From: an uncultured Anaerotruncus sp.
GTDB taxonomy: Bacteria; Bacillota; Clostridia; Oscillospirales; Ruminococcaceae
DNA length: 64,000 nt
Assembly: GCA_944385965.1 (NCBI GenBank)
Contig: CALWZG010000057.1
Coordinates: 1 to 64,000 of the forward strand
Direction: 5' to 3'
The notes under the pieces were generated by a model. The model did no database searches, had not been told where the DNA came from, and was given only the letters and a program-made list of their open reading frames with translations. Each line of letters opens with the position of its first letter. The stretch's first letter is position 1. Made by a program: the position numbers and the translations under genes. Positions 43,419 to 52,356 of the stretch are shown here, in pieces.

Positions 43419-44495
43419 ATGCGCGATTTAGGGGACATTGTGGAGCCGCTCTGCGATTGGTATGAGCAGGCCCATAGGGCGTTGCCTTGGCGGGAGGAAC
43501 AAACTCCCTATCGGGTTTGGATTTCTGAGATTATGCTCCAGCAGACCCGTGTGGAAGCGGTAAAAGGATATTTTGCCAGGTTTTTGCAGGCATTTCCCAC
43601 GGTGGAAGCCCTGGCCCAAGCCCCGGAACAGCAGCTGCTGAAGCTGTGGGAAGGATTGGGGTACTACAATCGGGCCAGAAATCTGCAAAAGGCCGCTCAA
43701 CTGGTAGTGGAAAGATATGGTGGGCAGCTGCCGGATACTTACGAAGGTTTATTGGAGCTTCCTGGAATTGGGAGCTATACCGCCGGAGCGGTGGCTTCCA
43801 TCGCTTATGGCAGGCCGGTTCCGGCGGTGGATGGCAATGTGCTTCGGGTCATTTCCAGAATTACTGCCAGTCGGGGGGATATCGCAGACCCGAAAACGAA
43901 AATGAAGATAGAGCAGGCCCTGGGCTTGGTGATTCCAGAGGATAAGCCTGGGATTTTTAATCAGGCGCTCATGGAGCTGGGGGCTACCATCTGCGGACCC
44001 AACGGCCCGCCTGACTGCGCTGGCTGTCCTTTGGGAAAGCTATGTGAAGGACACGCTTTGGGTGTGGCGATGGAGCTGCCGATTAAAACGCCCAAAAAAC
44101 CTCGAAAGATTCAGCACAGAACCGTTTTGGTGCTGATTGGGGATGGTAAGGTAGCCATCTCCAAACGGCCGGACCAAGGGCTTTTGGCTGGGCTGTGGGA
44201 GTTCCCAAACTTTGAGGGACAGTGGGACCAGTCCCAGGCGGTGACAGCGGCCCGGGCCTTGGGATTGGAGCCTTTGCGAATTCAGCCTATGCTGGCTGCC
44301 AAGCATATTTTCACCCATGTGGAATGGCGTATGAGCGGTTGGCGAATGTGGGTGGAGGAGACCGCTCCGGTTCCAGGAATTTTTTGGGCGAACCGAACCC
44401 AGCTTCAAAAGGAATATCCCCTTCCATCCGCCTTTGCCGCTTACCTGAAACCCCTTCTGGAAGAGGACATTCAGCTGACTTTTGACAATTTTTAA
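43419..44495 (+). CDS. mutY: A/G-specific adenine glycosylase
   Basis: A 358-residue DNA repair enzyme that removes adenine opposite 8-oxo-guanine. The HhH-GPD motif is LPGIGSYTAGAVASIAYG, with the catalytic Asp in VPAVDGNVLRV. The [4Fe-4S] ligands lie in ICGPNGPPDCAGCPLGKLC, with seven residues between the first two Cys where six is usual. A C-terminal NUDIX-like domain (GLLAGLWEFPNFEG) recognises the lesion. RBS AAGGGGG precedes the ATG. Confidence 0.93.
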   Translation: MRDLGDIVEPLCDWYEQAHRALPWREEQTPYRVWISEIMLQQTRVEAVKGYFARFLQAFPTVEALAQAPEQQLLKLWEGLGYYNRARNLQKAAQLVVERYGGQLPDTYEGLLELPGIGSYTAGAVASIAYGRPVPAVDGNVLRVISRITASRGDIADPKTKMKIEQALGLVIPEDKPGIFNQALMELGATICGPNGPPDCAGCPLGKLCEGHALGVAMELPIKTPKKPRKIQHRTVLVLIGDGKVAISKRPDQGLLAGLWEFPNFEGQWDQSQAVTAARALGLEPLRIQPMLAAKHIFTHVEWRMSGWRMWVEETAPVPGIFWANRTQLQKEYPLPSAFAAYLKPLLEEDIQLTFDNF

Positions 44496-44608
44496 GTGAA
44501 AGACATGATTTGTTTACAATTTAGCCATGAAAAAATGCTATATTAGAAACAATCTATGGAAAAAATTTGTTGAATTGCCAGAAAAAGATTTGGGAAGGAG
44601 TGACAAAT

Positions 44609-45985
44609 ATGGCGGGAAATAACCCTTTTCTGGAAATAACCCCTCAATTGGAAGGATGGGCGGCGCTTTGCCAGCGAAATGAGTATATTGAGGAAACTCT
44701 TTATGAAAAGTTCGATGTAAAGCGAGGACTCCGGGATGTGAATGGCAAGGGAGTTCGGGCGGGTCTGACCCAAATTTCCCAGATCGAATCTACACAGGTG
44801 GATGAGAGTGGCTGTGAGGTTCCCTGCGAGGGAAGGCTCTATTACCAGGGAATTGATGTTAAAGACTTGGTACGTGGATTTATCCAGGAAAAGCGCTTCG
44901 GTTTTGAGGAAACCACCTATTTGCTGTTGTTTGGAGGATTGCCTACCCGATCTCAGTTGGCGGAATTCACCTCTCTCATCTCTACCTATCGGTCTCTGCC
45001 CACCAGCTTTGTGCGGGACATTATTATGAAGGCCCCCAGCCGGGACATGATGAATACCTTGGCCCGAAGTGTGCTGACCCTTTATTCCTATGATGAGAAG
45101 GCGGATGACATTTCTGTTCCCAATGTACTCAGACAGTGCCTTCAGTTGATTGCCCTGTTCCCCATGCTGTCGGTTTATGGCTATCAGGCTTACAAACATT
45201 ACCATGAAGGCAAAAGCCTGTATATCCACCAGCCCCTTCCAGAATTATCCACAGCGGAAAATATTTTGCGGATTCTACGCCCTGATAAGAAATACAGTCC
45301 CTTGGAGGCTCAGGTTTTGGATTTGGCTTTGGTACTCCACGCGGAGCATGGAGGCGGAAATAACTCCACCTTCACCACCCATGTGGTAACCTCCTCAGGA
45401 ACTGACACCTATTCCGCGGTAGCGGCGGCGATTGGTTCCTTGAAGGGCCCCCGGCATGGAGGCGCCAATATCAAAGTGGTGCAGATGTTTGAAGCCATGA
45501 AACGGGAGCTGTCCGACTGGAACGATGAGGAGGAAGTGGCGGATTATCTGCGCCGGCTTCTCCGCAAAGAGGCTTTCGACCATGCTGGATTGATTTACGG
45601 TATGGGACATGCAGTTTATTCCCTCTCTGACCCAAGAGCGGACATCCTTCGTTCCTTTGTGGGGCGCCTGGCCGCTGAGAAGGGAAAAGGAGAGGAATAC
45701 GCCCTTTATTCTATGGTGGAGCGCCTGGCTCCAAAAGTAATTGGGGAGGAGCGGAAAATTTACAAAGGCGTTTCCGCCAATGTGGATTTTTACAGCGGCT
45801 TTGTGTACAGCATGCTGAACCTGCCCACCGAGTTGTTTACACCGATTTTCGCTGTTTCCCGTATTTCGGGATGGAGCGCTCACCGCATTGAAGAACTGTG
45901 CAATACAGGAAAGATTATCCGTCCCGCTTATATAAGTGTTCATCCAAGAGCGCCTTACATTCCATTGCAGGAGCGGGCGGAGTAA
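44609..45985 (+). CDS. Citrate synthase
   Basis: A 458-residue citrate/2-methylcitrate synthase family enzyme. Active-site regions are LHAEHGGGNNSTFT (first His), GPRHGGANIKV and GMGHAVYSLSDPRA (second His), and the C-terminal SRISGWSAHRIEEL. It condenses acetyl-CoA and oxaloacetate; no other TCA genes are close. The ATG at 44609 follows AAGGAG; an earlier in-frame TTG at 44567 lacks a site. The long N-terminus (about 60 residues before GLRDVNGKG) is common in clostridial members. Confidence 0.9.
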   Translation: MAGNNPFLEITPQLEGWAALCQRNEYIEETLYEKFDVKRGLRDVNGKGVRAGLTQISQIESTQVDESGCEVPCEGRLYYQGIDVKDLVRGFIQEKRFGFEETTYLLLFGGLPTRSQLAEFTSLISTYRSLPTSFVRDIIMKAPSRDMMNTLARSVLTLYSYDEKADDISVPNVLRQCLQLIALFPMLSVYGYQAYKHYHEGKSLYIHQPLPELSTAENILRILRPDKKYSPLEAQVLDLALVLHAEHGGGNNSTFTTHVVTSSGTDTYSAVAAAIGSLKGPRHGGANIKVVQMFEAMKRELSDWNDEEEVADYLRRLLRKEAFDHAGLIYGMGHAVYSLSDPRADILRSFVGRLAAEKGKGEEYALYSMVERLAPKVIGEERKIYKGVSANVDFYSGFVYSMLNLPTELFTPIFAVSRISGWSAHRIEELCNTGKIIRPAYISVHPRAPYIPLQERAE

Positions 45986-46036
45986 AACAGAGGGGGAGCC
46001 GGAAAGAAAAGCGAAAAAATTTTCCGGGAGGTTGCT

Positions 46037-47425
46037 ATGGGCCGAATCTATTTAAACCGATTGTTCCCCAAAAGAGAAAAACCTCAGACCCCTGAACAGG
46101 AAGTACGTTCCGAGTACCTGCGTTACCTGATTCCTACCATTGTGGGAATGGTGGCGCAGGCCGCCTATTGTTTGGCGGATGTGTTCTTTGTGGGAATTGG
46201 CGTTGGAAGCGATGGCTTGGCGGCGTTGAATGTGGCTCTTCCTGTTTTTACCATTTACAGCACCTTCAGCGTTATGCTGGGGGTGGGAGCCGCCACCACA
46301 ATTTCCATCTGCCGGGGCAGAGGAGAAGAGGGTTTGGCGGATCAGGTGTTTACCATAGCCATGGGGACGCTGGTGATGGTGGGCATTGCTTTGTCCCTGA
46401 TAGGGGTCTTTTTTTTGGAGGAGATAGCCCTTCTGTTTGGGGCTACCCAGCGAATCGCTCCGATGGTGGTGGAATATTTGCGTCCAATAGCGCCAGTTTG
46501 TGTGGTATTTATGCTTTCAAGTACCCTAAGCATCATCGTCCGCGCCGATGGGAACCCCCACCTTGTAATGACCGCCGGTATGGTGGGAAACAGTGCCAAT
46601 ATTATTTTGGATTATGTGTTTGTGATTCCTATGGATATGGGGGTATTTGGAGCTGGATTGGCCACCGCAGTTGGTCCCATGCTTAGCTGTGCCCTGTTGA
46701 CCCTGCACTTTGTCAGACGGTATAATAAGGTCCATTTTGTAAGGTCCTGCTTTCATCCCAAGCTGTTGATTCGGGTTTTTCGAAATGGGGTAGGCTCAGG
46801 AGTTTTGGAAGTATCCTCCGGGTTTGTGATTCTGCTGTTCAATGTGTGCCTGCTTCGTGTCAGCGGAGAGACCGCTGTGGCGGTGTTCTCCATCATTTCC
46901 AATATCGGTTATGTGGGGAAGGGTATCTTTAATGGGATGGCCCAAGCCGCCCAGCCGATTATCAGCGTCAGTTATGGGGCCAGATGGTACAAACGGATGG
47001 GGATGGCCAACCGGGACGCTATGCTGACCGCCCTGTTTTTCTCCCTGGGGGTTTATGTTTTGCTGTTCTTGTTCCCACGGCAGATGGTTTCTCTGTTCGT
47101 TTCCTCTGAACCTGAGGTAGTGACCATGGGAGCTATCGCGGTGGTTTTATACTTTATTTCCCTGCCCTTTACAGGCATGAATACCATTTTGATGTACTAT
47201 TTTCAATCCATTGAGCGGTCACTGTGTACCTTTGCCATCGCCATTCTGCGGGGAATCTTACTGGTGTGGGCCGCTTTGGAGCTGTTTTCAAGACTATGGG
47301 GACTTCATGGGGTTTGGCTGGCGCTGACCGCCGCAGAAGCCATCACCTTTTTAGCGTTTTTCCCTGTGGAACGCTTGGTTTCCAAAAAGCTTTTGGCCAA
47401 GGAAAACCAGGCCCAAACTGATTAA
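46037..47425 (+). CDS. MATE-family multidrug efflux protein
   Basis: A 462-residue membrane protein with about 12 helices in two homologous halves. The family pattern is seen in YLIPTIVGMVAQAAYCLADV, GVGAATTISICRGRGEE, IIVRADGNPHLVMTAGM and NGMAQAAQPIISVSYGA. It is an Na+- or H+-coupled exporter of cationic drugs or metabolites. It is followed 12 bases later by the SseB-like gene, so they are probably cotranscribed. Confidence 0.9.
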   Translation: MGRIYLNRLFPKREKPQTPEQEVRSEYLRYLIPTIVGMVAQAAYCLADVFFVGIGVGSDGLAALNVALPVFTIYSTFSVMLGVGAATTISICRGRGEEGLADQVFTIAMGTLVMVGIALSLIGVFFLEEIALLFGATQRIAPMVVEYLRPIAPVCVVFMLSSTLSIIVRADGNPHLVMTAGMVGNSANIILDYVFVIPMDMGVFGAGLATAVGPMLSCALLTLHFVRRYNKVHFVRSCFHPKLLIRVFRNGVGSGVLEVSSGFVILLFNVCLLRVSGETAVAVFSIISNIGYVGKGIFNGMAQAAQPIISVSYGARWYKRMGMANRDAMLTALFFSLGVYVLLFLFPRQMVSLFVSSEPEVVTMGAIAVVLYFISLPFTGMNTILMYYFQSIERSLCTFAIAILRGILLVWAALELFSRLWGLHGVWLALTAAEAITFLAFFPVERLVSKKLLAKENQAQTD

Positions 47426-47437
47426 GGAGAGGATAAA

Positions 47438-48601
47438 ATGGCAACCATTCAGGAATTGATTCAAGCCTTTGACAAAACAAAGTCTAAAGAAACCTATCGG
47501 CAGCTTGTAGGGTTGTTGAAAACTCAGGAGACCCTTTGGGTAGCCCGTTCGGTCTATACCGGCAGCTGCTATTTAGGGGCAGAGCGGGAACAAGCGGCGG
47601 CCTACGCTTTTTCAGAAAAGGAATATTATGAGAAGTTCCAGGAATGGGCGGCCCAGCAGAAAATCCAAGTGGTTGGTGAGGAGAACCATAAGCAGCATCG
47701 GGACCGGCTCTGGGAGGAAATGTATCTGGCTGGAGCGGAAGTTTTAATTGTGGATAATGGGCAGACCTATTTGGGCATCAGCCTGGACCAGCTGATTGAG
47801 AAGAAGAAAGGGGTCATTCAGCCTCAGGGGCAGCCTTTGGTGCTGAACCATGAGCTGGGCAGAGCCACCAACACCTTTTTCCAGGCTTTGGGCCAGAAAA
47901 CCCAGGCTAATCTGCGGGAGCTGGAATCCAATATGTTCCAGGAGATGAAAAAGGCCAGTTATCTGGTGCCTATCGCGGAGATGGGCGGAGAAGCGGGGGA
48001 AAAAGGACAGCGGGAGATGACATTCCCGATTCTGAAGGATAAGGACGATAAACCCATGCTTCCCGTGTTTACCAACTGGGCGGAGTTTGTGCGCTATGAC
48101 CCCCAGAAGAAGCTGAAGGGTGGCGTGTTTACCTTTGAAAATATTATGGAGCTGGCGGAAAAAGTCGGTATGGTGATTTTAAATCCCTTTGGAGTGAAGC
48201 TGCTGCTGAACCCTGAGCGGCTGAAGGTGATTTCCCAGTCCAAGCCGGTTGAGAAGGGAGCCCAAGCACCCGCTCCTCAACAGCCAGTTCAGGTGCCAGT
48301 GCCATTGATGAAGGCGGTAGCGGCCATCTCAGCCCAGAATCCCCAGGTGAAAGCCGCTTGGCTGCGCTTGATGGAGCGGGATGGGAAACGCAGCTGGCTG
48401 GTGGTGCTGGATTGTCCTGAGGAGGGCAGGGAGGAAATCTTCCATCAGGTGAGCCTGATTGCCTCCCCCACAGTGAAAGAAAAGGGAGCCCATATTACCC
48501 TGATGCCGTTGGATCATCCTGTGGCCCAGGAAGCCACCAAAGGAGTTCCGCCTTTTTATCAGAGACAAGAAGAACCTTCCGATTCTTCGGCGGAAGCTTA
48601 A
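47438..48601 (+). CDS. SseB-family protein
   Basis: A 387-residue soluble protein. The N-terminal and middle parts resemble SseB domains (FPILKDKDDKPMLPVFTNWA, then FTFENIMELAEKVGMVILNP). The C-terminal domain, about residues 290-370, matches SseB_C (AAWLRLMERDGKRSWLVVLD). SseB was named for enhanced serine sensitivity in E. coli; the molecular role is unknown. It may form an operon with the MATE gene; a terminator follows. Confidence 0.78.
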   Translation: MATIQELIQAFDKTKSKETYRQLVGLLKTQETLWVARSVYTGSCYLGAEREQAAAYAFSEKEYYEKFQEWAAQQKIQVVGEENHKQHRDRLWEEMYLAGAEVLIVDNGQTYLGISLDQLIEKKKGVIQPQGQPLVLNHELGRATNTFFQALGQKTQANLRELESNMFQEMKKASYLVPIAEMGGEAGEKGQREMTFPILKDKDDKPMLPVFTNWAEFVRYDPQKKLKGGVFTFENIMELAEKVGMVILNPFGVKLLLNPERLKVISQSKPVEKGAQAPAPQQPVQVPVPLMKAVAAISAQNPQVKAAWLRLMERDGKRSWLVVLDCPEEGREEIFHQVSLIASPTVKEKGAHITLMPLDHPVAQEATKGVPPFYQRQEEPSDSSAEA

Positions 48602-48607
48602 ATACAA

Positions 48608-48640
48608 AGGCCCATTCTCCCAGGAGGATGGGCCTGTTTT
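48608..48640 (+). terminator. Intrinsic terminator after the SseB-like gene
   Basis: AGGCCCAT / ATGGGCCT hairpin followed by GTTTT. Confidence 0.8.
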
Positions 48641-48705
48641 GAGCCATCCCATAAAAAGGGTGTTTTTGATGAGAGGCCAGGGAAGACGGATTGGAAAGGG
48701 GGTGG

Positions 48706-49809
48706 TTGCGGATAGCCAATCCAGTTTATGATTATTTGAATACCCATGGCCCATGTACCCGCCAGCAGCTGGTGGAGGGACTGGGCTTGAGCATGCCCAC
48801 CCTGCTGGAACAGCTGAAGCCGCTATGGGAGAAAAATCTTGTGGAATCGGTGAAGCGGCTGGCTTCCACAGGAGGGCGCCCCGCTGAAACCATCGGCTGC
48901 AATCGAAACGCTAAATACGCGGTGGGATTGGATGTGACCTTATACCATCTGGGCGGGGTGGTAGTGGACCTTTCCGGGAGTGTCATCAAGCACCAGTACA
49001 CCAATTTGCCATTTTCCAATACCACATCCTATTTTCAGCAGGCGGCGGAACTGGTGAGGGGTCTGCTGGCAGATGGCAGGGTACCTCTGGAAAAGGTGCT
49101 GGGGGTGGGAGTATCTGTTCCGGGAAAGTTGTCCAAGGATGGTCGAACATTGGAGTTTTCTCCTGTGCTGGACTTTCAAAATGGAAAAGCCCAGGATTTT
49201 GGAGCTTTTCTGCCCTTGCCTTACAGATTGTGCAATGATGCCAGGGCTTCCGGCTGGGCGGAATATTGGAATGGAGGACATCCCTCTGGAGATTTGGTGT
49301 ACCTTTCTTTGAACCGCATGGTGGATGGGGCGGTGTTCCGGCAGGGAGAACTGGTGGAAGGCCAAAATAACCGAAGCGGCAGCTTTGGCCATATGATTTT
49401 GACTCCTGGAGGAAAACGGTGCAAGGTTTGCGGTATGCGAGGCTGTATGAACGCTTATTGCAGCATCCAGGTATTGGCGGATAGCGCCGGAGGACGATTG
49501 GACAACTTTTTTATCAATTTGGAGCGGGGAAATTTAAAGCATCAGGAAATTTGGAGAAAATATGTGGACCATCTGGCCCAGGGAATTTCCAATTTAAGAA
49601 TGGCCTTTGACTGCGATGTGATGCTGGGAGGACATTTGGGAACCTATCTGGATGACCATTTAGAGGAGCTGCGAAAGGCAGTTTCTTGGCGAGACCCTTT
49701 TGGTGAAAAAGGGGAATACTTAAAAATAAGCAGCTATAAGCTGGGAGGCGCCGCGGTGGGTGCCGCCCTCTCCTATGTGCGGGATTTTCTGGCTAACTTG
49801 GAATCGTGA
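48706..49809 (+). CDS. ROK-family transcriptional regulator (NagC/XylR type)
   Basis: A 367-residue protein. The N-terminal winged helix (GPCTRQQLVEGLGLSMPTLL) is followed by a ROK sugar-binding domain. The zinc motif GHMILTPGGKRCKVCG with MRGCMN keeps the Cys ligands, though the usual final Glu is Asn. The ATP phosphate loop is degenerate (GLDVTLYHLGG), as in repressors rather than kinases. I choose the TTG at 48706 behind AAAGGGGG; an in-frame TTG at 48691 precedes that site. The effector sugar is unknown and no sugar genes are adjacent. Confidence 0.83.
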   Translation: MRIANPVYDYLNTHGPCTRQQLVEGLGLSMPTLLEQLKPLWEKNLVESVKRLASTGGRPAETIGCNRNAKYAVGLDVTLYHLGGVVVDLSGSVIKHQYTNLPFSNTTSYFQQAAELVRGLLADGRVPLEKVLGVGVSVPGKLSKDGRTLEFSPVLDFQNGKAQDFGAFLPLPYRLCNDARASGWAEYWNGGHPSGDLVYLSLNRMVDGAVFRQGELVEGQNNRSGSFGHMILTPGGKRCKVCGMRGCMNAYCSIQVLADSAGGRLDNFFINLERGNLKHQEIWRKYVDHLAQGISNLRMAFDCDVMLGGHLGTYLDDHLEELRKAVSWRDPFGEKGEYLKISSYKLGGAAVGAALSYVRDFLANLES

Positions 49810-49901
49810 ATTTCAGCAGTCCCCAGAAATAAAGGGAGGCTTGCAACCCAAGACGGTCCATGTTAATATGGAGAAAGAATATGGGAAGGAGGTGGTGCCT
49901 T

Positions 49902-50945
49902 GTGGGAGATTTGATTAAAAAGCGTTTGACGCAGATGACCTCCACCGCTGGGTGAGCGGCTAAGATAGGGCCAGATGCCCTCGCGCAAGTTTTGCGCGGT
50001 TTGCCGAAATGGAAGGACCCCAATTTGCTGGTGGGGTTCGATACCAGTGATGACGCCTGTGTTTATCAGCTCAGTGACCAGCTGGCGATGGTACAGACGG
50101 TAGACTTTTTCCCGCCTGTGGTGGATGACCCTTATGCCTTTGGGCAAATCGCCGCCGCCAACGCCTTATCAGATGTTTACGCCATGGGAGGCCGCCCGGC
50201 ATTGGCGATGAACCTGTTGTGTTATCCCACCTGTCTGGAACCAGAAGTGGTCCAAGCCATCCTGGCGGGTGGATATGATAAGGTGCGGGAATCTGGAGCG
50301 GTTATTGCGGGTGGACATACCATTCAGGACCCAGAGCCTAAATATGGGCTTTGCGTCACAGGATTTGTGTCTCCGGACAAGGTGCTGGCGAATGTAGGCG
50401 CTCGCCCAGGGGATGTCCTGCTGCTGACAAAGCCCTTGGGAGTGGGTGTCATGGTCACCGCCGCCAAGGGAGAACTGCTGGAAGAACAGGAGATGGCGCC
50501 TGTGATAAACAGCATGTCCACCCTGAACAAGGCGGCAGCGGAAGCTCTGGATGGGTTTGAGATACACGCATGTACCGATGTGACAGGGTTTGGCCTGCTG
50601 GGTCATGGATTGGAAATGATGGAGGGTTCAAAGGTCAGCGCCCGGATTCAAAGGGAGGCCCTTCCGGTATTTCCGAAAGCTGTGGAGCTGGCGGAAATGG
50701 GGATTTTACCCGCTGGCGCTTACGCCAACAGGTCCTACCAGGAACCTCGCATTTCCTTTGGAAGTAAAGTGCCTTTGGTCTGGCAGGATTTGATGTTCGA
50801 CCCGCAGACTTCCGGTGGTCTGCTGATTGCGGCGGCGCCGGAACAGGCGGAAAAACTGCTGCTCAGGCTTCAGGAATGCTGCCCATGGGCCAGGCTGATT
50901 GGGGAAGTCCTTCCGCTCCAGGAAAAGTCCATTTATGTGGAATGA
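49902..50945 (+). CDS. selD: Selenophosphate synthase, selenocysteine-containing
   Basis: A 347-residue SelD read through an in-frame TGA at 49953-49955 (codon 18). Starting from GTG 49902, behind AAGGAGG, the frame gives RLTQMTSTAG-U-AAKIGPDALAQ and continues directly into GLPKWKDPNLLVGFDTSDDA. This is the known SelD N-terminus, where Sec or Cys precedes a Lys in the catalytic loop. Later blocks are DFFPPVVDDPYAFGQIAAAN, AGGHTIQDPEPKYGL, TDVTGFGLLGHG and FDPQTSGGLLIA. It makes selenophosphate from selenide and ATP. A naive gene caller would start at 49992 and lose the active site. Confidence 0.9.
49953..49955 (+). other. selD: UGA selenocysteine codon in selD
   Basis: TGA lies in frame between STAG and AAKIG, exactly where SelD proteins carry Cys or Sec. 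The upstream 17 codons form the conserved SelD N-terminus with a good ribosome site, and the downstream frame continues without a break, so readthrough rather than a stop is the only consistent reading. Confidence 0.88.
49956..49998 (+). promoter_or_regulatory. Candidate bacterial SECIS element
   Basis: A perfect 7-bp stem, CGCGCAA (49982-49988) / TTGCGCG (49992-49998), carries a GTT loop whose G lies 34 bases after the last base of the UGA codon. Small apical loop, guanine at its start and this distance fit the described bacterial SECIS pattern read by SelB. A second short stem, GGGC-CAGAT-GCCC, precedes it. Confidence 0.6.
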
Positions 50946-50988
50946 GGCAGAGAGCCCGCCCTGCTGAGAGGTAAGCTCTCTGCCCATC

Positions 50989-51060
50989 CCGCGGCCAAAG
51001 GCCGCGGCTCTTTTCAGTGTCAGGTGACACGCTCGCCCGCCGCTTTAGGCGGGCTTTTTT
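50989..51060 (+). terminator. Tandem hairpins terminating selD
   Basis: Two terminator-like stems in a row: CCGCGGCC-AAA-GGCCGCGG followed by CTCTTTT, then GCCCGCC / GGCGGGC (51035-51054) followed by six T. A further 10-bp stem, GGCAGAGAGC / GCTCTCTGCC, precedes them at about 50945-50983. Confidence 0.8.
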
Positions 51061-51154
51061 CCGGAAGGAAACAGCTGAACAAAGGCGAAGTCCAGGAGTT
51101 GTCAGAACTGGAAGCGCTCGCCCAATAGATAAACAATAAACGGGGGATGGCCAT

Positions 51155-52039
51155 ATGTCAGAGCAAAGGCCGTTAGTAGGGCATCTGTTGGCCCTATTGA
51201 CCATTATGGTTTGGGGGACTACCTTTGTATCTACAAAGGTGCTGTTAAGGCAATTTTCTCCCTTGGAGATTCTGGTTTTACGCTTTGTAATCGGATACTG
51301 TGCCTTGTGGGCAGCTTATCCCAAAAGACTGCCGTGGAGCGGCCTGAAGCGCGAGGCTATGTTTATAGGCGCTGGAATCTCTGGGGTCACCTTGTATTTT
51401 CTTTTGGAAAATATCGCGCTTACCTATACATACGCCTCCAATGTAGGGGTGATTGTGGCAGTAAGCCCTATGTTTACCGCGCTGTTAGCGGGCTTTTTAC
51501 TGGAGGGGGAACACCCTGGCAAAAGATTTCTGCTGGGATTTGCAGCCGCCATTCTGGGAATTCTGATGATTAGTTTCAGCGGAAGCGCCCTGCATCTGAA
51601 CCCTTTAGGGGATTTGCTGGCCTTTCTGGCGGCTTTCGCTTGGGCGGTATATTCTATTTTGATACGTAAAATGAGTGCTTGGGGGTATCATACCATCCAG
51701 ACCACCAGAAAGATTTTTGGGTATGGATTGTTGTTTATGCTGCCAGCTTTAGGTGTGTTGGATTTTCGATGGGACTTTTCCCGTTTGCTGGAGCCTTTTA
51801 TGCTGCCGAATCTGCTCTATCTGGGACTGGGCGCGTCCGCTCTTTGTTTTGTAACCTGGGGAGCGGCGGTCAAGATTTTAGGTGCTGTAAAAACAAGTGT
51901 GTATATTTATTTGGTGCCGGTGGTGACCATAGCGGCTTCGGCGGTAGTCCTGAAAGAACAGCTCACTTGGATGGGCTTGTTAGGTATGGTATTTGCACTT
52001 TCTGGATTGGCTATTTCCCAAAAAGATGAAAAAAATTAA
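51155..52039 (+). CDS. DMT-superfamily (EamA) transporter
   Basis: A 294-residue membrane protein with ten predicted helices in two EamA repeats: LALLTIMVWGTTFVSTKVLL and YTYASNVGVIVAVSPMFTA in the first, FLAAFAWAVYSILIRKM and TSVYIYLVPVVTIAASAVVL in the second. Such proteins export amino acids or metabolites; the substrate is unknown. A GGGGG ribosome site lies before the ATG. Confidence 0.9.
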   Translation: MSEQRPLVGHLLALLTIMVWGTTFVSTKVLLRQFSPLEILVLRFVIGYCALWAAYPKRLPWSGLKREAMFIGAGISGVTLYFLLENIALTYTYASNVGVIVAVSPMFTALLAGFLLEGEHPGKRFLLGFAAAILGILMISFSGSALHLNPLGDLLAFLAAFAWAVYSILIRKMSAWGYHTIQTTRKIFGYGLLFMLPALGVLDFRWDFSRLLEPFMLPNLLYLGLGASALCFVTWGAAVKILGAVKTSVYIYLVPVVTIAASAVVLKEQLTWMGLLGMVFALSGLAISQKDEKN

Positions 52040-52057
52040 AAAAATTTAAAAAAACAC

Positions 52058-52086
52058 TTGCCTTTTGTTTGTTTCTTTGCTATAAT
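52058..52086 (+). promoter_or_regulatory. Promoter of tRNA-Leu
   Basis: TTGCCT (52058-52063) and TATAAT (52081-52086), spacing 17, ending 15 bases before the tRNA. Confidence 0.8.
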
Positions 52087-52101
52087 AACAGAGCAACAAA
52101 C

Positions 52102-52188
52102 GCCGGTATGATGGAATTGGCAGACGTGCTGGACTCAAAATCCAGTGGTAGCGATACCGTGTCGGTTCGACCCCGACTACCGGCACCA
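52102..52188 (+). tRNA. tRNA-Leu (anticodon CAA)
   Basis: A complete class II tRNA of 87 bases. The acceptor stem GCCGGTA pairs with TACCGGC, followed by ACCA, so the CCA end is encoded. The anticodon stem CTGGA / TCCAG encloses the loop CTCAAAA, giving anticodon CAA, which reads UUG. The long variable arm is TGGTAGCGATACCG, and the T arm contains GGTTCGACC. It has its own promoter and a strong terminator. Confidence 0.95.
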
Positions 52189-52189
52189 A

Positions 52190-52220
52190 AAAAAGACCAG
52201 TCATTTGACTGGTCTTTTTC
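52190..52220 (+). terminator. Intrinsic terminator of tRNA-Leu
   Basis: AAAAGACCAGTCA / TGACTGGTCTTTT with a 2-3-base loop and long T tail, directly after CCA. Confidence 0.9.
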
Positions 52221-52295
52221 TTTTTACAAAAATTATGTTTAAATGTGAGCTATATGATAAAGATTACAGAGCAATTAAAATAATTGTAGGGGAGG

Positions 52296-52323
52296 AACCT
52301 ATTTGGTGAGTCTGCATAAAATA
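52296..52323 (+). promoter_or_regulatory. Possible sigma-K-type promoter
   Basis: AAC (52296-52298) and CATAAAATA (52315-52323) are 16 bases apart, matching the sigma-K pattern of AC at -35 and CATAnnnTA at -10. It lies 33 bases before the Cys-rich gene. Such short motifs arise by chance, so this is a candidate only. Confidence 0.4.
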
Positions 52324-52356
52324 GACTGAACCAAAAAAGAAAGGGGTTCTTGTATT

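Noticed and set aside
50946..51154. Short frame after selD ending in NKGEVQELSELEALAQ
   Set aside because: It runs through terminator hairpins, lacks a start and ribosome site, and is only about 30 codons; probably chance.
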